Positions 58,388 through 64,000 of a stretch of 64,000 nucleotides of DNA are shown here, one piece after another (the stretch's first letter is position 1; every line of letters starts with the position of its first letter). The position numbers and the translations under genes are program-made. The notes beneath the pieces are model-generated. The model saw only the letters and a list, made by a program, of their open reading frames with translations. It did not search any database and had not been told where the DNA came from. The stretch is from Pseudomonas sp. MWU16-30317 (lineage in GTDB: Bacteria; Pseudomonadota; Gammaproteobacteria; Pseudomonadales; Pseudomonadaceae), in the NCBI RefSeq assembly GCF_020515695.1, contig NZ_JAIWJA010000008.1:124001-188000 (forward strand). Reading direction: 5' to 3'.

Positions 58388-59347
58388 TTAAATATCGAGT
58401 ACCAAACGCCGGCTTTTGCAGCCAGACACGCAGACCATCATGGACTCATTGGCGGCGCGCTCAGCTTTGCTCAATACACCGTCGCGATGATCGATCTCTC
58501 CCTCCAGCACTTTGGTTTCGCAGGAACCGCATACGCCTTCGCGGCAGCTGTACTCGATGTCGCATCCCGCCTCGAGCAGGACATCGAGCAGGTTAAGGCC
58601 AGGCTCCAAGGTGAGCGTCTTGCCCGATTTTTTCAGCTCGACGCTGTAGCTGTCCTGGGCATCTTCGCAGGGCGGCAGCTCGGCCGCGGCGAAACGCTCG
58701 ATATGGGCATGAGGATAGCCCAGGCTCTGGCAGGCGCTCTCGAACGCATCAAGCATGGGCGTCGGCCCGCAACAGTAGAAGTGAGTGTCTGCCGGTTGTC
58801 CCGCCAGGTAGTGGCGCAGGTCGGGGGCGGTGTCTTTCTCGTCGTTGAAGTGCAGCACCACGTTGGCGCCCAGGCCGCTGAGTTCCTCGACCAGTGCGGC
58901 TTCCTTGCGCGAGCGGGCGCAGTAGATCAGTTCGGCAGATTTACCCAGTGCAAGCAACTGGCGGAACATGCAGTAGATCGGTGTGATGCCGATACCACCG
59001 GCCACCAACACACTGTGGGAGGCGTCGGTGTCGAGGGCGAAGTTGTTGCGCGGTCGGGAGATCTGCAAGGTGGTGCCCACGCGCAGTTGCTCGTGTACCC
59101 ACTGCGAGCCCCCGCGGCTGCCGCGATCGCGCAGGATACCCACCACGTAACGGCCGCGGTCGGCAGGTGAATTGAGTAGCGAGTAACTGCGTACTAGGCC
59201 ATTGGGCAGGTGGAGGTCGATATGCGATCCCGCCTCGAACGGTGCGAACACGCAGTCGCCATGGGGGCGCAGTTCGACACTCATGATGCCTTCGGCTTCA
59301 TGGCGCAAGGTGTGGACCAACGCAGTGAGGGTAGAGGAATTGGACAT
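58388..59347 (-). CDS. Oxygenase reductase (FMN/NAD/2Fe-2S, phthalate dioxygenase reductase type)
   Basis: This 319-residue protein has the order of VanB/PDR-type reductases. An FMN-binding R-S-Y-S-L-L-N-S (53-60) comes first, then nucleotide-binding G-G-I-G-I-T-P (117-123) and C-G-P-T-P-M (193-198). A C-terminal plant-type ferredoxin domain has Cys268, Cys273, Cys276 and Cys306 as cluster ligands. It takes electrons from NAD(P)H to the Rieske oxygenase. It is the last gene of the operon, 3 bp after the RidA gene. The two form a two-component monooxygenase/dioxygenase with the alpha subunit at 59824. Confidence 0.92.
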   Translation of the reverse strand: MSNSSTLTALVHTLRHEAEGIMSVELRPHGDCVFAPFEAGSHIDLHLPNGLVRSYSLLNSPADRGRYVVGILRDRGSRGGSQWVHEQLRVGTTLQISRPRNNFALDTDASHSVLVAGGIGITPIYCMFRQLLALGKSAELIYCARSRKEAALVEELSGLGANVVLHFNDEKDTAPDLRHYLAGQPADTHFYCCGPTPMLDAFESACQSLGYPHAHIERFAAAELPPCEDAQDSYSVELKKSGKTLTLEPGLNLLDVLLEAGCDIEYSCREGVCGSCETKVLEGEIDHRDGVLSKAERAANESMMVCVSGCKSRRLVLDI

Positions 59348-59350
59348 GGT

Positions 59351-59827
59351 TCAGCCCTTTTCGATAGGGGTTGCAGGCGCGCTGACCGCGCGCAGATCAA
59401 TGTCGAGGCGCGCGCTGGCTTCGATTTCCACCACCAACTCGGGAAATACCAGACCGCTGACTTGCACCAGCGTCGAGGTCGGGTAGGTGGCAAAACCGGC
59501 GAAGAAATCCCGGCGAGCGCGGCCCACCTCGTCCTTGTCGGCAATCGCGGTGACGTAGACAGTCAGCCGGTAGAGATTGCCGATGTGCCCGCCAGCGGCT
59601 TCGACCAGCGCGCGAGCCTTGTTCAACACCAGCAAGGTCTGTTCGTAGGCGCCCAGTGGGGTCCCAGCTTCGGCTGCCTGGCGCGTGGCGGGGTGCCCGG
59701 TCATGCCCGACATCGCCACCTCGCTGCCGATCAGCAGGGCGTTGGACCAGGTGGCCGTGGCCAACTCGCTCAGGCCCGGGGCCCGAACGCGCTGGACTGC
59801 CGCAGTAGCTGCGCAGAGGGTGCTCAT
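59351..59827 (-). CDS. RidA/YjgF-family protein in the oxygenase operon
   Basis: This 158-residue product is a RidA-family member. It has A-M-S-G-M-T-G (about 39-45), Q-T-L-L-V-L-N-K-A-R-A-L-V-E-A-A-G (about 63-79), and the signature region R-L-T-V-Y-V-T-A, then Y-P-T-S-T-L-V-Q-V-S-G-L with the Thr-Leu-Val-Gln block. The family includes enamine/imine deaminases and 2-aminomuconate deaminases. It begins inside the stop of the Rieske gene (ATGA) and the reductase follows after 3 bp, so all three are translationally coupled. In this setting a role as deaminase of a ring-cleavage product is inferred. Confidence 0.85.
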   Translation of the reverse strand: MSTLCAATAAVQRVRAPGLSELATATWSNALLIGSEVAMSGMTGHPATRQAAEAGTPLGAYEQTLLVLNKARALVEAAGGHIGNLYRLTVYVTAIADKDEVGRARRDFFAGFATYPTSTLVQVSGLVFPELVVEIEASARLDIDLRAVSAPATPIEKG

Positions 59828-60858
59828 GAGATGGCCTTGGTCTCGATCAGCGCCATTTGTTCCTTGGCCTTGCCCTTGAGATAGCGGCGGATACGCACCA
59901 CGCCGAGGTCGTGCTGGTAGAGGTTTTCGCGCTGGTTGGCGTCGAATTCCATGTTCTCCAGCAGGACTCGATCCTGTTCCAGCACGGCCCAGTGGCGCGC
60001 CTCCAGGCGGTTCTTGTAGAGAAACCGCCAAGTGTCGCGCTGCCAGCCGGTCAAGGGCCGAGCACGCCAGTGGAAGACGCCGCACATCTGCGTGTCGCCG
60101 GGGGTATAGCTGCCGACGATGGTGAAGTTTCCGCCAGGGCCACCGGTCTTCGGATAGGGGATCTCCAGACGCAGCCAATGACAACCGTTGTCGAGAAATT
60201 CGGTCCAGTCGAAATTCACGCCGCGCTGGCCTTCCTTCTCGAAGAAGAAGCCTTGCTCGGTGTCGCGGGTGACGAACTTGGCGGTGGCCTCGCCTTCGCT
60301 CATCGAGTGGGACATCTTGTGCAGGTAAGTACCGTGCATCGGGTCCATGACGTTGTCGATCACGTAGCGGTAGTCGCCTTTCCACTCGGTGTAGCAGAGG
60401 AAGTGGCTCCACTGCGGCGAGGTCAACTGCTCGGGCAGCACCAGTTCGGGCGGCTCGGCCAGGTGCGGGTCGGTGGCATTGAAGATAAAGATCGCGCCGG
60501 CCACTTCACGGGTGTGGAACATGCGCGTCGGGCGGCTGCCTTCGAGCTTGCAGCCGGGGCTGCCAGGCACCTTGGTCACGGTGCCGTCCTGGCGCACTTC
60601 AATGCCGTGGTAAGGGCACTGCAGGCGATCGCCCAGTACCGGGCCCTGGGACAGCGGCGCGCCGCGGTGCGGGCAGTGGTCTTCGAGGGCATGGGCGCTG
60701 CCATCGTTGTCGCGCCACAGGGCGATCTTGTAGCCCAGGCGGCGAATCGACACAGGCTTGTCGCCCAGCAGGGCCGAAGGCAGCAGCGGGAACCAGAGGT
60801 CCTTGAGGCCTTTGACCAGAATGTTTTCAACAGGATCAACGGTCAGTTGCATGTTCAT
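59824..60858 (-). CDS. Rieske non-heme iron oxygenase, alpha subunit
   Basis: This is a 344-residue alpha-only oxygenase. The Rieske site has Cys62, His64, Cys81 and His84 (C-P-H-R-G-A-P; C-P-Y-H-G). The catalytic iron site is visible as Asp168, His175 and His180 in V-I-D-N-V-M-D-P-M-H-G-T-Y-L-H. The length (about 345) and lack of a beta-subunit gene place it in the VanA/CntA/PobA-like single-component group. It starts with GGAGG before its ATG at 60858. The reductase three positions downstream is its electron donor. It likely starts ring hydroxylation or O/N-demethylation; substrate unknown. Confidence 0.94.
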   Translation of the reverse strand: MNMQLTVDPVENILVKGLKDLWFPLLPSALLGDKPVSIRRLGYKIALWRDNDGSAHALEDHCPHRGAPLSQGPVLGDRLQCPYHGIEVRQDGTVTKVPGSPGCKLEGSRPTRMFHTREVAGAIFIFNATDPHLAEPPELVLPEQLTSPQWSHFLCYTEWKGDYRYVIDNVMDPMHGTYLHKMSHSMSEGEATAKFVTRDTEQGFFFEKEGQRGVNFDWTEFLDNGCHWLRLEIPYPKTGGPGGNFTIVGSYTPGDTQMCGVFHWRARPLTGWQRDTWRFLYKNRLEARHWAVLEQDRVLLENMEFDANQRENLYQHDLGVVRIRRYLKGKAKEQMALIETKAIS

Positions 60859-60875
60859 TTCTTATCCTCCGAGGC

Positions 60876-61097
60876 TCAGGCGCCGAGCTTGGCCATCAAG
60901 GTGCTGTAGGTGTCGGCGGTCCATTCGCCGCTGTTGAGCGGGCAGGGCGGGCCGGCCATGTTCAGGTGCGCGAGCAGGCTGGGCAGGTCGTACTTGCCGG
61001 CACCGAAGGCGCGCTCGAGGGAATCGCCCAGCAGGTCCTCGAACGGGGTGTTCGGGCGGCTGCGGGTCTGGTGGGTTTCGTTGTAGGGTTCGCTCAT
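60876..61097 (-). CDS. Small recombinase-like HTH-type protein of oxygenase operons
   Basis: This 73-residue protein has an N-terminal N-E-T-H-Q-T-R-S-R-P segment, then F-E-D-L-L-G-D-S-L-E-R-A-F-G (about 19-32) and a C-terminal W-T-A-D-T-Y. This is the pattern of small proteins annotated as recombinase-like helix-turn-helix that travel with Rieske oxygenase clusters. A strong GGAGG precedes its ATG. It lies 1 bp after the 105-residue protein gene and 17 bp before the oxygenase gene. Its role is unknown. A regulator or oxygenase assembly helper are both possible. Confidence 0.7.
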   Translation of the reverse strand: MSEPYNETHQTRSRPNTPFEDLLGDSLERAFGAGKYDLPSLLAHLNMAGPPCPLNSGEWTADTYSTLMAKLGA

Positions 61098-61098
61098 C

Positions 61099-61416
61099 TC
61101 ATTGGCCTCCGTTACGGACCCGTTCGCGGATCATTTCGCGTACCGGGACAAAGTCATAGGTGGGGTAGCATTCAGTGCGGAACACGCCCCAGGCGGAGCG
61201 CTCCAGCTCGACGTTGAGCGTGGGCAGCAACGCCGGCGGCAGACGCAGGGTGACGATCTGGCCGAGGCCCATGGCCACGGTCCAGGACACCACTTCCACG
61301 CCTTCGACGGGGAAGCGCTCCCACCAGTCGACCTTTTTCATGTGGCCCTGGATATCGTCGAGGTTCTTCGCCTGGTCGTGCTTGAGCAGCACGGTCAGCA
61401 GCATCGTGTCGGTCAT
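61099..61416 (-). CDS. Small protein of oxygenase operons (unknown function)
   Basis: The protein has 105 residues from the ATG at 61416, overlapping the VOC stop by 4 bp. It is rich in hydrophobic strands (T-M-L-L-T-V-L-L-K-H-D near residues 4-14; V-E-V-V-S-W-T-V-A-M-G-L-G-Q-I-V-T-L) and has a W-W-E-R-F-P segment. A dimeric alpha/beta-barrel fold (like EthD or IacB-type proteins in aromatic clusters) is my best guess. No catalytic motif is visible. It is fully embedded in the operon, so loss would likely affect the pathway. Confidence 0.65.
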   Translation of the reverse strand: MTDTMLLTVLLKHDQAKNLDDIQGHMKKVDWWERFPVEGVEVVSWTVAMGLGQIVTLRLPPALLPTLNVELERSAWGVFRTECYPTYDFVPVREMIRERVRNGGQ

Positions 61417-62378
61417 GGTTTGGGCTTGTCCGTGAGAAATTTGCCTTGCGGCGCTTCGACGTTCTGCTGGCGGCGGGTGTTGCCGTCGATGCCGCCGGCG
61501 ATGGCCCATTCGGCAAACACCGTGGGGCCCGGTTCGAACTCGCGTGGCTGCCAGTCGCCGGTCAGTTGGTCTTCGTCGGCGTAGTACTCCACCAACGCGC
61601 CGGCAGGGTTCTTGAAGTACCAGAAGAAGGCCGACGACACCGGGTGGCGGCCCGGGCCGATCTCCGTGGTCCAGCCGCTGCGGGAGATGTGCATGCCACC
61701 GCCGAACACTTCGTGCACGTCGCGCACGGTGAAGGCCACGTGGTTGAGGCCGGCTCGGGGGGCGGGCAGTTGCAGCATGAACAGGTCGTGGTGGCCGCCT
61801 TCCTCGGCGGTGCGCAGGAAGGCCCCGCGGTTGGGGTAGCGGTCCGAGGCCTGGAAGCCGAAGCGCTCGTGATAGAAGGCTTCACAGGCGTTGACGTCGG
61901 TGACGAAGAACACCACGTGGCCGACTTCGATTGGCGTGGCGCGCTCATAGACCGGCGCCGGCTTGTTGATGCGGCCCTTGACCTGCCAGGTGTTGTGGCC
62001 GCTGCACTCGATGTCGAGGGCGCGCTTGCGCGTTACTTGCAGGCGGATCGCCAGGCCGTTGGGGTCGGTGCAGCCGATGCGGCCGTTGCCTTCGACGAAG
62101 CCCGGGTCGTTGGCGATGCGCTGGCTGTAGAGGGCCAGGTCAGCCTGGCTCTCGACACCCCAGACCACCTCGCGAATGGTCGAGCCGCTTTCGATGGGCG
62201 CTGGCAAGCCCGCCTTGTCGTGTGCCGCCAGGACCACGCGGCAACCGTTGAGAGTTTCGAAGATCACTTCATCGCTCTGGGCGCTGACCTGGGTCAGGCC
62301 CCAGTCGGCGAAGAACCGCACGCAGGCATCGAGGTCTTCGACGCCATAGGTGACTTCATCAATACCCAATACGCTCAT
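61413..62378 (-). CDS. Two-domain VOC extradiol-type dioxygenase
   Basis: This 321-residue protein has two vicinal-oxygen-chelate repeats (about 1-115 and 147-275). The second keeps the 2-His-1-Glu iron site of BphC-like extradiol dioxygenases: His154 (G-H-V-V-F-F-V), His213 (L-N-H-V-A-F-T-V) and Glu264 (A-L-V-E-Y-Y-A-D). The first lacks such ligands, as usual. It likely opens a catechol or aminophenol ring. It overlaps the ALDH stop and the next gene start by 4 bp each (ATGA). The C-terminal tail of about 40 residues is longer than in BphC. Confidence 0.88.
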   Translation of the reverse strand: MSVLGIDEVTYGVEDLDACVRFFADWGLTQVSAQSDEVIFETLNGCRVVLAAHDKAGLPAPIESGSTIREVVWGVESQADLALYSQRIANDPGFVEGNGRIGCTDPNGLAIRLQVTRKRALDIECSGHNTWQVKGRINKPAPVYERATPIEVGHVVFFVTDVNACEAFYHERFGFQASDRYPNRGAFLRTAEEGGHHDLFMLQLPAPRAGLNHVAFTVRDVHEVFGGGMHISRSGWTTEIGPGRHPVSSAFFWYFKNPAGALVEYYADEDQLTGDWQPREFEPGPTVFAEWAIAGGIDGNTRRQQNVEAPQGKFLTDKPKP

Positions 62379-63871
62379 GGCGATACCTCCCGCTGCTCAC
62401 TGGCCCAAGCCAGCGGCTGTTGGTTCATGCCCCAATAGAGGCTCTTCTGTTCCATGTACTGCAGGATGCCCAGGCGGCCTTTTTCACGGCCCAGGCCACT
62501 GTCGCGCCAGCCACCGAAGGGTGTGGAAATGGAGAACTGCTTGTAGGTGTTGATCCATACCGTACCGGCCTGGATCTTGCGTCCCAGGGCCCAGGCACGT
62601 TTGTAGTCGCGGCTCCAGATGCCGGCGGCGAGGGCGTACAAGCTGTCATTGGCCTGGTCGATCAGGTCGGCTTCGTCATCGAATGGCATGGCCACCAGCA
62701 CCGGTCCGAAAATTTCTTCCTGGCAGACTCGCTGGTCGTTGCTCAGGCCTTCGAGAATGGTCGGCGGGAAGAAGAAGCCCCGGTCGTAATCACCACCGCG
62801 CAGACGCTCGCCGCCCAGGCGCAGGCGCCCGCCCTCTGTCAGGCCCAGCGCCACATAGCGCTCCACCGATTCGCGGTGCGCGGCACTGATCAGCGGGCCC
62901 ATTTGCGAGCTTTCGTCGGCGGGGTTGCCGACCTTGATGGTGGCGGCCGCCGCGCACAGGCGCTGCATGAAGGGCTCATACAAGGCGCGCGCTACGAACA
63001 GCCGCGAGCCGGCGATGCAGGCCTCGCCCGAGGAGCTGAAAATACCGTAGAGCACACCCGCGACGGCGTGATCCAGATCGGCATCTTCGAGCACGATAGT
63101 CGGCGATTTGCCACCCAACTCCAAGGACACCGGCATCATCTTGTCGGCGGCGATATGGGCGATGTGCTTGCCGGTGCGGGTGCCCCCGGTGAATGACACG
63201 CGCTTGATCAATGGGTGTTGGGTCAGGGCATCGCCGAGTAGCGAACCCTTGCCCGGCAGCACGCTGATCAGACCCTTGGGCAGGCCCGCGTCTTCGCAGA
63301 TGCGCGCCAGTCGAAGGGCCAGCAGCGGGGTGATTTCCGCAGGCTTGATCACCACCGCGTTACCGGCGGCCAGCGCTGGCGCGACCTTCTGCGCTTCGCT
63401 GGCGATTGGCGAATTCCACGGCGTGATGGCTGCCACTACGCCCATGGGTTCATAGACGCTCATGGTGACGAAATCGCCCCGCGACGGCGTGATGGTCTCT
63501 TCCAGGGTTTCGCAGGCTGCGGCAAAAAACTGAAACGTTCCGGCGGCGCTGGCGACCAGATTGCGGGTTTCGCCGATCGGCTTGCCGTTGTCCTGACGTT
63601 GCAGTTGCGCGAGTTCTTCGCCTTGTTCGCGAATCAGCTGGGCAATGCGGTACAGCACACTGGCCCGCTCGTGGGGTTTGCGCTGGGCCCAGCCGCTGTG
63701 CAAAAAGGCATGGTGGGCGCCTTGGACGGCGTCTTCAACGTCCTCCAGGCTGGCGGCGTTGAGCCAGGCGACGGGCTCGCCCGTGGCGGGGTAGTAACTG
63801 GCGTAGCGCTCGCCACGCCCCAGGCGCCATTGGCCGGCGATGCAGATTGGCAGAGTGTGTTCGGTAGTCAT
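62375..63871 (-). CDS. Aldehyde dehydrogenase in the oxygenase operon
   Basis: The product is 498 residues from the ATG at 63871, with a GGGAGG ribosome site. It has the NAD-dependent ALDH pattern: A-I-T-P-W-N-S-P near residues 148-155, F-T-G-G-T-R-T-G, the general base Glu251 in L-E-L-G-G-K-S-P, and the catalytic Cys285 in G-E-A-C-I-A. The C-terminal F-G-G-W-R-D-S-G-L-G is typical of semialdehyde dehydrogenases. It would oxidise the ring-cleavage semialdehyde. It is 13 bp after the gene that runs off the right edge and overlaps the VOC gene. An upstream in-frame start at 63901 is rejected. Confidence 0.9.
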   Translation of the reverse strand: MTTEHTLPICIAGQWRLGRGERYASYYPATGEPVAWLNAASLEDVEDAVQGAHHAFLHSGWAQRKPHERASVLYRIAQLIREQGEELAQLQRQDNGKPIGETRNLVASAAGTFQFFAAACETLEETITPSRGDFVTMSVYEPMGVVAAITPWNSPIASEAQKVAPALAAGNAVVIKPAEITPLLALRLARICEDAGLPKGLISVLPGKGSLLGDALTQHPLIKRVSFTGGTRTGKHIAHIAADKMMPVSLELGGKSPTIVLEDADLDHAVAGVLYGIFSSSGEACIAGSRLFVARALYEPFMQRLCAAAATIKVGNPADESSQMGPLISAAHRESVERYVALGLTEGGRLRLGGERLRGGDYDRGFFFPPTILEGLSNDQRVCQEEIFGPVLVAMPFDDEADLIDQANDSLYALAAGIWSRDYKRAWALGRKIQAGTVWINTYKQFSISTPFGGWRDSGLGREKGRLGILQYMEQKSLYWGMNQQPLAWASEQREVSP

Positions 63872-63884
63872 TTGACTGCCTCCC

Positions 63885-64000
63885 TTAAATGGAAATCGCA
63901 TGGGCGTGGTTGCCGAGGGCGCGCACCACGCTGTACACGGTCAGCGCCGAGGTCTTCGGGTTGGCCAGCAGCGGTTTGCCGCGCAGGCTCAACTCAAAGC
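63885..64000 (-). CDS. Unrecognised gene, C-terminal fragment at the window edge
   Basis: About 38 codons are visible before a TAA at 63885-63887. They read F-E-L-S-L-R-G-K-P-L-L, then N-P-K-T-S-A-L-T-V-Y-S-V-V-R-A-L-G. This is a soluble C-terminus of unknown family. It is 13 bp upstream of the ALDH start and on the same strand, so it belongs to the operon. The start is outside the window. Confidence 0.75.
   Translation of the reverse strand, partial: FELSLRGKPLLANPKTSALTVYSVVRALGNHAHAISI

Noticed and set aside
62420..63196. Long open frame antisense to the aldehyde dehydrogenase
   Set aside because: Mirror of a well-conserved enzyme with all catalytic residues on the other strand.
1..64000. 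tRNA, rRNA, phage or transposon genes
   Set aside because: No cloverleaf, rRNA core, integrase, transposase or terminal inverted repeats were found by eye; small degraded pieces could be missed.

Overview
The window looks like a chromosomal segment of a Pseudomonas (P. fluorescens/P. putida type). It is GC-rich with strong third-position GC bias. Diagnostic genes include a ProP-like osmoporter with a C-terminal coiled coil, an RNase Z, a serralysin with its periplasmic-type inhibitor, a FecBCDE-type importer, a GntP permease, a DUF2986 mini-protein and a TehA/SLAC1-type (TDT) carrier. No rRNA, tRNA, CRISPR array, phage or intact insertion sequence was seen. The region reads as a mosaic of short metabolic and regulatory cassettes, many of them built as a regulator facing its target.

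Layout. 1-3.9 kb: AraC regulator (cut by the left edge), TrmK-type methyltransferase, cysteine hydrolase, and a glutathione S-transferase followed by a TetR gene, with matching palindromes at both promoters. 3.9-8.7 kb: aldose epimerase, FucP-type sugar permease and ProP. 6.8-10 kb: decayed HAD and ACT-domain genes, DUF1737 and a solute-binding protein. 10-16.4 kb: RNase Z, a NudK-DUF4406 fusion, a DapA-like aldolase/lyase, and an MFS exporter facing a LysR gene. 16.4-18.8 kb: PAS-PAS hybrid histidine kinase. 18.9-26.3 kb: MFS exporter with its TetR gene, an AraC regulator facing an SDR, remnants of a lysR/lysE pair, a TDT carrier, and a saccharopine-dehydrogenase-like reductase whose promoter copies the SDR promoter. 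26.3-32.4 kb: exported M20 peptidase, PEBP-like protein, exonuclease III, GntP, lipoprotein and MsrA. 32.6-35.9 kb: ABC exporter and an exported DUF4432 protein.

36.1-41.1 kb is a deoxyribose utilisation locus: deoC and deoR diverge, and a second operon encodes kinase, permease and DUF4432 mutarotase-like protein. Both control regions carry the GTTA-N6-TAAC architecture of E. coli DeoR sites. 41.2-43.9 kb: MFS, HxlR regulator and SDR. 44-47 kb: DUF1615 lipoprotein, then serralysin and inhibitor without a type I secretion operon. 47.2-50.9 kb: fecBCDE-type operon. 51-55.7 kb: SDR, a Lys-rich histone-H1-like protein beside a perfect 21-bp palindrome, a secreted-type protein made only of three alginate-epimerase-like R-modules, DUF4174 and DUF1206 proteins.

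55.9-64 kb is a tightly coupled minus-strand catabolic operon that continues beyond the right edge: aldehyde dehydrogenase, two-domain VOC extradiol-type dioxygenase, two small proteins, Rieske oxygenase, RidA-family protein and 2Fe-2S reductase, closed by a clear terminator. An outer-membrane porin and a TetR regulator follow. The gene set resembles ring hydroxylation, ring cleavage, semialdehyde oxidation and deamination, so an aromatic or amino-aromatic substrate is inferred.

The strongest new signals are regulatory. An AraC-type 21-bp direct repeat occurs at identical spacing from two -10 boxes 3.3 kb apart, and three regulator families sit beside their own candidate operators. Several scars of gene decay, the orphan R-module protein and the oxygenase operon also deserve follow-up.
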